15,188 nt of DNA from Bacteroidales bacterium (GCA_900755985.1 CAAEIL010000004.1:1-15188), one strand, 5' to 3'; counted from the first letter of the stretch, positions 1-8,064 are shown. Program-made: numbers and translations. Notes: a model not told the origin generated them from the sequence alone.

Positions 1-111
1 GAATCGAAAATCCGCATTCAGCCGTCTACCCGGCGCAATTTATGGCCGTCTCTAACGCTTCGCATTGGTTATGATGAGACCATTAACTGAATATCCCTAA
101 TGTAACGTAAA
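1..111. other. Window-edge intergenic sequence, possible 3' end of a convergent gene
   Basis: This stretch lies downstream of the fcl stop codon and is cut by the window edge. On the plus strand, frame 1 is open from base 1 to a TGA at 88-90 and frame 3 is open from base 3 to a TGA at 72-74. Either could be the tail of a gene converging on fcl, but both are too short to tell apart from chance. A weak 5-bp inverted repeat (97-101 with 111-115) overlaps the fcl stop. No strong terminator, tRNA or promoter is visible here. Confidence 0.3.
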
Positions 112-1206
112 TTAGTTATCGAGATACCAGCGATAAAGTCTGGCTATGCCGTCGTCAAGTTCGACTTTATGATGCCAGCCCAGATTGTGCAGCTTGGTAA
201 CATCGCAGAGCTTGCGCATTGTGCCGTCGGGCTTTTCGGGGTTCCAGCAGATATTGCCTTTGAATCCTACTTCATTGCGAATTTTCTGAGCAAGTTCGGC
301 AATGGTGAGTTCAAGACCGGTGCCGATGTTGATATGTGTGTTGCGAATATCTTTTTTGTCGGTACTGAGAGCCACCAGATCTGCAAAGCTGACATTGAGC
401 ATTACATGTACTGTTGCATCGGCCATATCCTCGCTCCAAAGAAATTCGCGCAGGGGGCGCCCCGAGCCCCAAAGTTCGAGGCGGTCCGGATAAATGCCGA
501 ATGATGCCAGCTCGGCAGCGATTTCGCTGTTGCTCATCTCGGGCTTGTATTTGTCGGTAGGGCGTTTTGCAAGGTCGGCACGCAGTGCGGCGAAGTCGCC
601 CTCGTTGAGCAGTTTGGCCAAATGCATCTTGCGCATCATAGCCGGTAGTACGTGCGAGTTTTGCAGTTGGAAATTGTCACGAGGCCCATAGAGATTTGTG
701 GGCATGACGGCGATGTAGTCTGTTCCGTATTGAAGGTTGAAGCTCTCGCACATCTTCAAGCCGGCAATTTTGGCGATGGCGTATGGCTCGTTGGTGTACT
801 CGAGCGGCGATGTCAGCAAAGCGTCTTCGGGGATAGGCTGAGGGGCATTCTTTGGATATATGCAGGTTGAGCCCAGGAAGACAAGCTTTTGTACACCGTG
901 GCGGTAAGCTTCGCCAATGACGTTCTGCTGTATCTGGAGATTCTGCCAAATGAAGTCTGCACGGTATAAAGAGTTAGCCATGATGCCGCCTACATGGGCG
1001 GCGGCAAGAATGACGGCATCGGGCTGTTCGTCATCAAAAAACTTGCGCACGGCTTGTCCGTCAAGTAAGTCAAGTTCGCCGTGTGTGCGCCCGATAAGAT
1101 GTGTGAAGCCGCGTTTGCTCAAGTTGTTCCATATAGCCGAGCCGACGAGTCCCCGGTGTCCGGCCACATAGATTTTCGAGTCTTTATTTATAATAGGTTT
1201 TGCCAT
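112..1206 (-). CDS. fcl: GDP-L-fucose synthase (GDP-4-keto-6-deoxymannose 3,5-epimerase/4-reductase)
   Basis: This cytoplasmic NADPH-dependent short-chain dehydrogenase/reductase carries out the last two steps of GDP-L-fucose synthesis, epimerising and then reducing GDP-4-keto-6-deoxymannose made by Gmd. The 364-residue product opens with a Rossmann nucleotide-binding motif G16xxG19xxG22. The catalytic set is visible as S113 in GSTCIYP, C115, and Y142xxxK146 in EPYAIAK. H185, in the NSHVLPA motif, matches the second catalytic acid/base of the family. Compared with the 321-residue E. coli enzyme it carries an extra charged segment of about 40 residues (roughly 200-240) before the WGSG motif. 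From memory, longer forms of this kind occur in Bacteroidetes. The ATG start at 1206 gives a normal N-terminus just ahead of the first beta strand. It lies 68 bases downstream of gmd and is the last gene of the apparent operon. A hairpin in that gap may tune its expression. Confidence 0.95.
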   Translation of the reverse strand: MAKPIINKDSKIYVAGHRGLVGSAIWNNLSKRGFTHLIGRTHGELDLLDGQAVRKFFDDEQPDAVILAAAHVGGIMANSLYRADFIWQNLQIQQNVIGEAYRHGVQKLVFLGSTCIYPKNAPQPIPEDALLTSPLEYTNEPYAIAKIAGLKMCESFNLQYGTDYIAVMPTNLYGPRDNFQLQNSHVLPAMMRKMHLAKLLNEGDFAALRADLAKRPTDKYKPEMSNSEIAAELASFGIYPDRLELWGSGRPLREFLWSEDMADATVHVMLNVSFADLVALSTDKKDIRNTHINIGTGLELTIAELAQKIRNEVGFKGNICWNPEKPDGTMRKLCDVTKLHNLGWHHKVELDDGIARLYRWYLDN

Positions 1207-1235
1207 GATTGTATTTCTGCCATTATAATGTTATC

Positions 1236-1267
1236 AAAAGTGACAGCCTGCAAGGGTTGTCACTTTT
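1236..1267 (-). terminator. Hairpin between gmd and fcl (attenuator or partial terminator)
   Basis: A perfect 10-bp inverted repeat, AAAAGTGACA (1236-1245) and TGTCACTTTT (1258-1267), continues inward through four more pairs, including two G.U pairs on the plus-strand RNA, to a four-base loop (GCAA on plus, TTGC on minus). The A-rich left arm and T-rich right arm are typical of a bidirectional intrinsic terminator. Downstream on the plus strand there is also a T6 run (1271-1276). It sits inside what otherwise looks like a gmd-fcl operon, so on the minus strand it probably acts as an attenuator or RNA-processing point rather than a full stop. That role is inferred. Confidence 0.5.
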
Positions 1268-1274
1268 AAGTTTT

Positions 1275-2333
1275 TTATTTACATTCGTTCAGGGCTTTGA
1301 CATCGGCGTCAACCATAATGCGTACAAGATCTTCGAAAGAAGTCTTGCGCGGATTCCAACCGAGTTTTTCGCGGGCTTTGGTGGGGTCGCCAAGAAGTTC
1401 GTCAACTTCGCAGGGTCTAAAGAAACGCGGGTCAACTTCGACAAGGACCTTGCCGGTAGCTTGGTCGATGCCTTTTTCGTTGACACCTTCGCCTTCCCAG
1501 CGCAGTCTGATACCGACGCGCTCGAAAGCCATAGTGGTGAACTCGCGTACAGTGTGGTATTCGCCTGTGGCAATGACATAGTCCTCGGGCTGGTCCTGTT
1601 GCATGATAAGCCACATACATTCTACGTAGTCAGGCGCATATCCCCAGTCGCGGCGTGCATTGAGGTTGCCCAGATAAAGCTTGTCCTGATTGCCGGCCGA
1701 GATAGCGGCGGCTGCAAGGGTTATTTTACGTGTAACGAAGTTTTCGCCGCGTCGAGGACTCTCATGATTGAAAAGTATGCCGTTGACAGTGTACATCCCG
1801 TAACTTTCGCGGTAATTCTTCATAATCCAGAAAGAATATAGCTTGGCGACGGCGTAGGGCGAGCGGGGATGGAAAGGCGTGGTCTCTCGCTGAGGTATTT
1901 CGGCCACTTTGCCAAAAAGTTCGGAGGTAGATGCCTGATATATGCGGGTGTCCTTCTCGCGGCCGAGTATGCGGACGGCCTCGAGAAGGCGCAGTGTGCC
2001 TATGGCATCAGTGTCGGCGGTGTATTCGGGAACATCGAACGAAACCTTGACATGGCTTTGGGCGGCGAGGTTGTATATTTCGTCTGGCTTTACGAGTCCG
2101 ATGATGCGCACGAGCGACGACGAGTCGGTCATGTCACCATAGTGCAGGTGGACCGAGCGTTTTACGTGTTGGTCGCGGACCCACTGGTCGAGGTAGAGGT
2201 GTTCGATGCGTCCGGTGTTGAATGATGATGAACGGCGTATGATGCCGTGGACCTCGTAGCCTTTGGCAAGGAGGAACTCGGCAAGATATGAACCGTCTTG
2301 TCCGGTGATGCCGGTTATAAGTGCTGTTGGCAT
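1275..2333 (-). CDS. gmd: GDP-mannose 4,6-dehydratase
   Basis: The enzyme converts GDP-D-mannose to GDP-4-keto-6-deoxy-D-mannose, the first committed step toward GDP-L-fucose, in the cytoplasm using bound NADP. The 352-residue product is normal for the family. It starts with the Rossmann motif G8ITG11QDG14, followed by the conserved RRSS segment (33-36) of the cofactor site. The catalytic residues appear as T136-S137-E138 in STSELFG and Y160AVAK164 in SPYAVAK. A constant offset of +4 from E. coli T132/E134/Y156/K160 supports the alignment. NHESPRRGENFVTRK and RRDWGYAPDYV are also signature stretches. The ATG at 2333 lies 20 bases after the valS stop, and fcl follows 68 bases after its own stop. 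The pair therefore forms a complete de novo GDP-fucose module, presumably feeding surface polysaccharide or glycoprotein fucosylation. Confidence 0.97.
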   Translation of the reverse strand: MPTALITGITGQDGSYLAEFLLAKGYEVHGIIRRSSSFNTGRIEHLYLDQWVRDQHVKRSVHLHYGDMTDSSSLVRIIGLVKPDEIYNLAAQSHVKVSFDVPEYTADTDAIGTLRLLEAVRILGREKDTRIYQASTSELFGKVAEIPQRETTPFHPRSPYAVAKLYSFWIMKNYRESYGMYTVNGILFNHESPRRGENFVTRKITLAAAAISAGNQDKLYLGNLNARRDWGYAPDYVECMWLIMQQDQPEDYVIATGEYHTVREFTTMAFERVGIRLRWEGEGVNEKGIDQATGKVLVEVDPRFFRPCEVDELLGDPTKAREKLGWNPRKTSFEDLVRIMVDADVKALNECK

Positions 2334-2353
2334 GGTTTGTTTTCTTTGGGTTG

Positions 2354-5068
2354 TTATTTGCGGAGAGCGGACAGCGATGCTTCAATAGCTTCGATGCGGG
2401 CAGTGGCGTCGGCGAGTTTTTTACGCTCACCTTCGACAACGGCTGCAGGGGCATTATTGACGAAACGTTCGTTCGAAAGCTTCTTCTCGACCGATGTCCT
2501 GAATCCGATATTGTACTTGAGGTCTTTTTCGAGTTTTTCAATCTCGGCGGCTACGTCAATGGTGTCGCTGAGAGGAACGTTGAATTTTGTGGTGCCGACC
2601 ATGAACGAAGCGGCTGTCGGGGCGCTGTCGGGGTTGTCGGTAATGGTTTCGAGGCCTGCAAGCTTGATTATGATGTCACGCTCGTCGGTGGGTAAAACCG
2701 CGTCGACAACATTGAGTGTCAGCATCTGACGCTGCGAAATATTTTTTGAGGCGCGTACCGCTCGCACGGCGGTGATAATTTCCTGTGCAGTCTCCATGTC
2801 GGCAATGATTTTAGAATCATATTCGCGGGCCGATGGAGTGGGGGCGTACATGATAGATTCGCCGGGACGGCGCTGTGACAGATTTTGCCAAAGTTCTTCG
2901 GTGATGAAAGGCATGAACGGGTGAAGCAGACGCAGAACGGCATCGAGACGGGCCATGACGTCACTGAGTGTTGCCTTGTCAATTTTAGTGCCGTATGCCG
3001 GCTTGACCATCTCAAGGTACCACGACGAGAAGTCGTCGCGCACAAGGCGATACACGGCCATGAGGGCTTCGTTGAGTCGGAATTTGGTCATCAGGTCTTT
3101 GACTTCGGTCAATGTGGCGCTAAGCCGTGCGTCGAACCATACAGTGGCCCGGGCGGCAAGTTTGTCCGCCGGGGCATTGCTGTCTGCATCGGCTTCCCAG
3201 CCTTTGACAAGGCGGAAGACGTTCCAAAGTTTGTTGCAGAAGTTGCGGCCTTGTTCGCACAGCTTGTCATCATAGAGGATATCGTTGCCGGCGGGAGCAG
3301 CAAGAAGCATTCCCATGCGAACTCCGTCTGCGCCGAATTTGTCTATGAGGTCGATGGGGTCGGGCGAGTTGCCGAGCGATTTGGACATCTTGCGTCCAAG
3401 CGAGTCACGGACTAGGCCGGTGAAGTAGACGTTCTTGAAGGGATAGTTGCCGACGTACTCGTATCCGGCCATAATCATGCGTGCCACCCAGAAGAAAATG
3501 ATGTCCGGACCGGTGACAAGCGTTGCAGTAGGATAGTAGTAGTTGATTTCTTCGTTGCCGGGATTGTTGATACCGTCGAAGAGGACTATGGGCCAAAGCC
3601 ATGACGAGAACCAGGTATCAAGGGCTCCTTCGTCGCGACGGAGGTCGGCCGCCGTAAGTGATTCATCGCCTGATGCTATGCGTGCTTTCTCGAGGGCTTC
3701 GTGCTCATCATTGGCGACTACAAAGTGTGCTTTGTCGGTGTTGTCGTCGGCGGGATTGCCATAGAACCAAGCCGGGATACGATGCCCCCACCAAAGCTGG
3801 CGGCTGATGCACCAGTCCTGAATGTTTTCGAGCCAGACGCGATAAGTGTTTTTGTACTTTTCGGGTATGAAGTGTATGATGTCATCCATGACGGGTGCCA
3901 TAGAGATATCGGCGAAGTGTTTCATCCTGACGAACCACTGCAGCGAGAGTCTCGGCTCGATGGGCGTGTGAGTGCGTTCGGAGAAGCCAACGTTGTTGGT
4001 GTAGTCTTCGGTGCGCTCGAGCAGACCGGCGTCGGCAAGGTCTTTGGCAATCTGTTTGCGGACGTCGAAACGGTCCATGCCGACATACATTCCGGCGGCG
4101 GGAGACACGGTGGCATCCTCGTTGAAGATGTCTATAGTTTCGAGATTGTGAGTGCGACCGAGCATATAGTCGTTCTTGTCGTGAGCCGGCGTGACTTTAA
4201 GACAACCTGTACCGAACTCGATGTCGACATATCTGTCCTCTATGACCGGAATTTCACGGCCTACGAGCGGAACGATTACTTTCTTGCCTTTGAGCCATGT
4301 ATTCTTGGGGTCTTTGGGATTGATGCACATGGCGGTGTCGCCCATGATGGTCTCGGGACGTGTAGTGGCGACAAGTGCGTAGAGACGTCCTTTGGCGTCG
4401 CGGTGTACTACCTGGCCTTCGGCTTCGGCGACTTCGCCCTGACAACTGTCGGCAAGGTAATATCTCAGATAGTACAGGTGGCTCTGCTCCTGATGGAAGA
4501 TGACTTCGTCATCTGAGATAGCAGTGCGGTTTACGGGGTCCCAGTTGACCATGCGCAGGCCGCGGTATATCAGCCCTTTTTCATATAAGTCGTTGAAAAC
4601 CTTGACAACGGCTTTTGAACGGTTTTCATCGAGTGTGAAAGCTGTGCGTTCCCAGTCGCACGAGGCTCCCAGACGGCGTAGCTGCTGCAGAATCATACCT
4701 CCGTGAGTCTTGGTCCAGTCCCAGGCATGTTCAAGGAACTGTTCGCGGGTAAGGTCAGTTTTTTTAATACCTTCGGCCGCGAGCTTGGCAATGACTTTGG
4801 TTTCGGTGGCGATGGCGGCATGGTCTGTGCCGGGAACCCATAGTGCATTTTTCCCGTCCATACGTGCGCGGCGAATCAGAATATCCTGAATGGTGTTGTT
4901 GAGTACATGCCCCATGTGAAGGACACCGGTGACGTTTGGAGGCGGAATTACTATTGTATAAGGCTCCCGCGCATCGGGTTTGGAGCTGAACATGTTGTGT
5001 TCGAGCCAATAATCATACCATTTGTTCTCGACCTGCGACGGGTCGTATTTCGGAGGCAATGTGTTCAT
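2354..5068 (-). CDS. valS: Valyl-tRNA synthetase (valine--tRNA ligase)
   Basis: This class I aminoacyl-tRNA synthetase charges tRNA-Val with valine in the cytoplasm and edits mischarged threonine. The 904-residue product has the full architecture: a HIGH-type motif H51MGH54 preceded by PPPNVTG, a CP1 editing domain from about residue 200 to 350 with TTRPET at 235-240 and AHDKND at 295-300, the KMSKS loop at K560-S564, an alpha-helical anticodon-binding domain at about 650-780, and a charged C-terminal coiled coil at about 840-904 that is characteristic of ValRS and contacts the tRNA. ATG at 5068 gives the usual start just ahead of the YDPSQVENKWYDYW segment. It is the first gene of the minus-strand cluster, with gmd 20 bases downstream, so it probably shares a transcript with the GDP-fucose genes. 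No T-box or other leader element was recognised upstream. Confidence 0.98.
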   Translation of the reverse strand: MNTLPPKYDPSQVENKWYDYWLEHNMFSSKPDAREPYTIVIPPPNVTGVLHMGHVLNNTIQDILIRRARMDGKNALWVPGTDHAAIATETKVIAKLAAEGIKKTDLTREQFLEHAWDWTKTHGGMILQQLRRLGASCDWERTAFTLDENRSKAVVKVFNDLYEKGLIYRGLRMVNWDPVNRTAISDDEVIFHQEQSHLYYLRYYLADSCQGEVAEAEGQVVHRDAKGRLYALVATTRPETIMGDTAMCINPKDPKNTWLKGKKVIVPLVGREIPVIEDRYVDIEFGTGCLKVTPAHDKNDYMLGRTHNLETIDIFNEDATVSPAAGMYVGMDRFDVRKQIAKDLADAGLLERTEDYTNNVGFSERTHTPIEPRLSLQWFVRMKHFADISMAPVMDDIIHFIPEKYKNTYRVWLENIQDWCISRQLWWGHRIPAWFYGNPADDNTDKAHFVVANDEHEALEKARIASGDESLTAADLRRDEGALDTWFSSWLWPIVLFDGINNPGNEEINYYYPTATLVTGPDIIFFWVARMIMAGYEYVGNYPFKNVYFTGLVRDSLGRKMSKSLGNSPDPIDLIDKFGADGVRMGMLLAAPAGNDILYDDKLCEQGRNFCNKLWNVFRLVKGWEADADSNAPADKLAARATVWFDARLSATLTEVKDLMTKFRLNEALMAVYRLVRDDFSSWYLEMVKPAYGTKIDKATLSDVMARLDAVLRLLHPFMPFITEELWQNLSQRRPGESIMYAPTPSAREYDSKIIADMETAQEIITAVRAVRASKNISQRQMLTLNVVDAVLPTDERDIIIKLAGLETITDNPDSAPTAASFMVGTTKFNVPLSDTIDVAAEIEKLEKDLKYNIGFRTSVEKKLSNERFVNNAPAAVVEGERKKLADATARIEAIEASLSALRK

Positions 5069-5153
5069 ATTGTTTTATGTCTATGTTTTGATTGCGGTTT
5101 ACTTTGTAAAGAAACGTCGCCACACATAATATATTATATGAGCAACGCAGGCA

Positions 5154-5161
5154 CAAAATTA
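5154..5161 (-). promoter_or_regulatory. Candidate -7 promoter element for valS-gmd-fcl
   Basis: Read on the minus strand, 5161 to 5154 is TAATTTTG, a full match to the Bacteroidetes -7 consensus TAnnTTTG. It would give a valS leader of about 80 bases. No TTG sits 19-21 bases upstream; the nearest options are 10 and 25 bases away. The assignment rests on the -7 box alone. Confidence 0.3.
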
Positions 5162-5194
5162 CAAAATTTTTCAACGATTGGCATTGCAATGGCG

Positions 5195-5224
5195 TTGAAA
5201 ACTGACGAAAAAATCTTACCTTTG
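5195..5224 (+). promoter_or_regulatory. Promoter of the amylase-prs operon (-33 TTG, -7 TACCTTTG)
   Basis: TACCTTTG at 5217-5224 matches the Bacteroidetes -7 consensus TAnnTTTG exactly, and a TTG at 5195-5197 lies 19 bases upstream, a suitable -33 spacing. Transcription would start near 5231, giving a leader of about 75 bases before the TTG start at 5306. It points away from the minus-strand valS gene, so the 237-base gap is a divergent promoter region. Confidence 0.55.
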
Positions 5225-5228
5225 CACA

Positions 5229-5304
5229 GCGGAAACCCGCATTACGGCATATTTGGCCGTTAATGATGCTGTCTCCCAATTGCTTAAACCAATCAGGCAT
5301 TAGC
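5229..5304 (+). promoter_or_regulatory. Structured 5' leader of the amylase gene with alternative hairpins
   Basis: Three pairings are visible by eye. GCGG/CCGC (5229-5232 with 5237-5240) encloses the loop AAAC. CGGC/GCCG plus ATTA/TAAT (5241-5248 with 5256-5264, one bulged T) forms a second hairpin. A longer-range pairing joins GTTAATG (5259-5265) to CATTAGC (5298-5304, one G.U), ending one base before the TTG start codon. The second and third share bases 5259-5264, so they cannot both form. This could be a regulatory switch or chance. It matches no riboswitch class that I recognise. Confidence 0.22.
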
Positions 5305-5305
5305 T

Positions 5306-7039
5306 TTGGCAACTTCAAAGAAAAAAAACAGCCCGGCAAAGACAGCCCGGCAAGAAGGACGTCCGGTGGTATATCAGCTGCTGCCGCGCTTGTTCACCAA
5401 CAATTGTCCCGACCCTAAGCCATGGGGACCTCTTACGGTCAATGGTTCGGGCAAGCTCAATGACATTACAGCAAAAGTACTTTCGTCTATCAGGAATCTG
5501 GGTGTGACTCATGTGTGGTACACCGGAGTCATAGAACATGCGCATGATGCAGATTACACGCGCTATGGCATTCCCCGTCACAACCCTTACGTTTTTAAGG
5601 GCCGCGCCGGAAGTCCCTATGCTATCACTGACTATTATGACATTGACCCCGATTTGGCCAAAGATGTCCCCAACCGCATAGGTGAGTTTGAGGATCTTGT
5701 GAAGCGTACGCATAGTGCAGGTCTTAAAGTCATTATTGACTTTGTCCCCAATCATGTCGGACGCCAATATTCATCGGATGCTCGTCCCGCTGACGCCCCG
5801 GCAGATTTCGGTTATGGTGATGACACCGAGATGTTCTTTTCGCCATTGAACGATTTCTATTACATTACCCGTCAGAAATTCTCGCCGCAGAGCGGCACCG
5901 GTCAGGGTACGCCCGACGAGTATGTAGAGTTCCCCGCCAAAGCCTCGGGCAACGACTGCTTTACGGCTTTCCCGGGCATCAACGACTGGTACGATACCGT
6001 AAAGCTGAACTATGGTGTGGACCCCTGGAACGGCTCGAAACATTTTTATCCCATACCCGGTGTATGGCATAAGATGCTTCACATTCTGCTGTACTGGGCT
6101 GCAAAAGACATCGATGCTTTCCGCTGCGATATGGTACACATGGTTCCATTAGAGTTCTGGTCATGGGCCATTCCTCAGGTTAAAAAACGCTATCCCGGAC
6201 TTAAATTCATAGCCGAGATATACGAGGTCGGACTTTATCGCCCGTATATCAACGCCGGTTTTGACTACCTCTATGACAAAGTCACCCTCTACGATACGCT
6301 TCGCGGCATTGAAACAGCCGGAGTGTCGGCAGCAGCCCTGACTTCGTGCTGGCAGACAGTCGATGGTATCGGCGACAATATGCTGACATTCCTCGAAAAT
6401 CACGATGAGCAACGCTATGCATCGCCTCAATGGGCAGGACGTCCCGACTCAGTCATACCTTTGCTCGCAGTCACTGCGACAATGGGCCGTGGTGCCGTAA
6501 TGATTTACATGGGACAGGAATTGGGCGAAGCTGCCCTTGACGCCGAAGGATACAGCGGCCGCGACGGACGTACTACAATCTTCGATTACTGGTCGGTAGA
6601 GAAACTGCGCCGCTGGTACGACAATGGCAGCTGCAACGGCAAACTTAGCGCCGACGAGACGAATCTGCGAGCCCTGTACGGACGTATTCTAAGCTCGGTA
6701 AATCGTTTTGAGGCATTGCGCGAAGGCGCATTCTTCGATTTGATGTACGTCAACTATGACAACCCGGCACTAAATCCTCATACACATTATGCCTACCTCA
6801 GGGCAAGTGCCGGACAGGCGGCTCTTGTCGTTGCCAATTTCGGCGGCAAAGGCGCTGATGTCGGTGTCCGTATTCCCGCTCACGCTTTCGAGACACTTGA
6901 AATTGCTCCCGGCGACTTTTCGGCCACCGATGTCGTTTCAATGCGCAAAAGCCGGATAACGCTCAGCCCCGACGGCATTGTCACCGTCCCCGTTGCCGCA
7001 CACAGTGCCGCTATAATGATACTCGAGCGCAAAAATTAG
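5306..7039 (+). CDS. GH13 alpha-amylase-family glycosidase, cytoplasmic
   Basis: This retaining alpha-glucan-active enzyme has no signal peptide, so it probably acts on intracellular or imported maltodextrin or glycogen. The exact substrate cannot be read from the sequence. All four GH13 conserved regions are present in the 577-residue product: I, D145FVPNH150; II, AFRCD275MVH278 with the nucleophile D275; III, the acid/base E304 in AEIYE; IV, ENHD367, the transition-state stabiliser. The barrel starts at VVYQLLPRLF (21-30), and a C-terminal beta-sandwich covers about 480-577. The start is unusual. An in-frame TAA lies at 5285-5287 and the first in-frame ATG is residue 175, already past region I, so TTG at 5306 (giving MATSKKK) or GTG at 5366 must serve. 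I prefer TTG because MATSKKK is a natural-looking N-terminus. Codons 5-8 lie in a run ending in eight A residues. prs follows after 32 bases. Confidence 0.9.
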   Translation: MATSKKKNSPAKTARQEGRPVVYQLLPRLFTNNCPDPKPWGPLTVNGSGKLNDITAKVLSSIRNLGVTHVWYTGVIEHAHDADYTRYGIPRHNPYVFKGRAGSPYAITDYYDIDPDLAKDVPNRIGEFEDLVKRTHSAGLKVIIDFVPNHVGRQYSSDARPADAPADFGYGDDTEMFFSPLNDFYYITRQKFSPQSGTGQGTPDEYVEFPAKASGNDCFTAFPGINDWYDTVKLNYGVDPWNGSKHFYPIPGVWHKMLHILLYWAAKDIDAFRCDMVHMVPLEFWSWAIPQVKKRYPGLKFIAEIYEVGLYRPYINAGFDYLYDKVTLYDTLRGIETAGVSAAALTSCWQTVDGIGDNMLTFLENHDEQRYASPQWAGRPDSVIPLLAVTATMGRGAVMIYMGQELGEAALDAEGYSGRDGRTTIFDYWSVEKLRRWYDNGSCNGKLSADETNLRALYGRILSSVNRFEALREGAFFDLMYVNYDNPALNPHTHYAYLRASAGQAALVVANFGGKGADVGVRIPAHAFETLEIAPGDFSATDVVSMRKSRITLSPDGIVTVPVAAHSAAIMILERKN

Positions 7040-7071
7040 AAAAATTATTTATCAATATATTTATAAATAAA

Positions 7072-8016
7072 ATGACTTCCCCACAAGTACCATTCAAGGT
7101 TTTCTCCGGCACTCGCTCGCACTATATGGCCGCAGAAATTTGTAAAGAACTCGGTGTAGAACTCGGAAAAATGAACATCCTTCATTTCGCAGACGGCGAA
7201 TTTGAAGTATCGTTCGAAGAGTCGATTCGCGGTTGCGATGTCTACCTCGTTCAGTCGACTTTCCCCAACAGTGACAATCTCATGGAGCTGTTGCTGATGA
7301 TTGACGCCGCTAAACGTGCTTCGGCACACTCCATTGTCGCCGTTATGCCCTATTTCGGCTGGGCACGTCAGGACCGCAAGGACAAACCCCGCGTATCAAT
7401 AGCGGCCAAACTTGTGTCCAACCTGCTGACCACTGCCGGCGTCGACCGCGTAATCACCATGGACCTCCATGCCGACCAGATTCAAGGGTTCTTTGACATC
7501 CCTGTCGACCACCTTTATGGTTCGTCGGTATTTATTCCGTATATACAGTCGCTGGGCCTTGAAAATCTTGTTATCGCCACACCCGATGTCGGAGGTGCCA
7601 AGCGTGCCAACTCGTATGCCAAATATCTGGGTGTCCCCCTGGTACTCTGTCACAAACAGCGCGCCAAAGCCAATGTCGTTGCCCATATGACCATCATTGG
7701 CGATGTGCAGGACAAAGACGTCATCCTCATTGATGACATGGTAGATACGGCAGGTACCATTACCAAGGCCGCTGACCTGATGAAAGAAAACGGTGCCCGC
7801 TCGGTACGCGCTCTCGCTTCGCACGCTATAATGTCAGGTCCTGCGACAGACCGCGTTATGGAAAGCTCGCTCGAAGAGATTATCTTCACCAATTCTATTC
7901 CCTACGACAAGGAATGTCCCAAGGTGACTATCATTTCGGTGGCACGTCTGTTTGCCGACACTATACGTCGTGTACACAACAACGAGTCCATTTCGTCGCA
8001 ATACCTCATCAAATAA
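7072..8016 (+). CDS. prs: Ribose-phosphate pyrophosphokinase (PRPP synthase, class I)
   Basis: The enzyme transfers pyrophosphate from ATP to ribose 5-phosphate to make PRPP, the precursor for purine, pyrimidine, NAD, histidine and tryptophan synthesis. The 314-residue product has the expected class I length and motifs: FSGTRSHYMA near the N-terminus, FADGE at 39-43, the R99QDRKDKPR107 ATP-binding segment, DLHADQIQGFF at 131-141, the catalytic-loop K195 and R197 in HKQRAKANV, and the PRPP/ribose-phosphate-binding loop DDMVDTAGT at 221-229. The ATG at 7072 is preceded by a very AT-rich 32-base gap that contains a weak 8-bp A/T inverted repeat (7045-7052 with 7063-7070). The gap suggests co-transcription with the amylase gene, although no internal promoter could be excluded. 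An 18-bp hairpin lies 48 bases after the stop. Confidence 0.97.
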   Translation: MTSPQVPFKVFSGTRSHYMAAEICKELGVELGKMNILHFADGEFEVSFEESIRGCDVYLVQSTFPNSDNLMELLLMIDAAKRASAHSIVAVMPYFGWARQDRKDKPRVSIAAKLVSNLLTTAGVDRVITMDLHADQIQGFFDIPVDHLYGSSVFIPYIQSLGLENLVIATPDVGGAKRANSYAKYLGVPLVLCHKQRAKANVVAHMTIIGDVQDKDVILIDDMVDTAGTITKAADLMKENGARSVRALASHAIMSGPATDRVMESSLEEIIFTNSIPYDKECPKVTIISVARLFADTIRRVHNNESISSQYLIK

Positions 8017-8064
8017 CTTACTGAATCGCTTCGTTGAGAAACATTAGTCTAACCGTCTCAGGCC

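Noticed and set aside
1..90. Open plus-strand tails in frames 1 and 3 at the left edge
   Set aside because: Two overlapping frames are equally open and both are under 30 codons, so neither can be called a gene without the sequence to the left.
1209..1841. 210-codon open frame on the plus strand, antisense to gmd
   Set aside because: It runs antisense through gmd, whose catalytic motifs are intact, and starts at the intergenic hairpin. Its translation shows no domain or export signal.
3701..4516. 271-codon open frame on the plus strand, antisense to valS
   Set aside because: It lies wholly within the well-supported valS gene, has no recognisable domain, and is the kind of antisense frame that codon bias produces.
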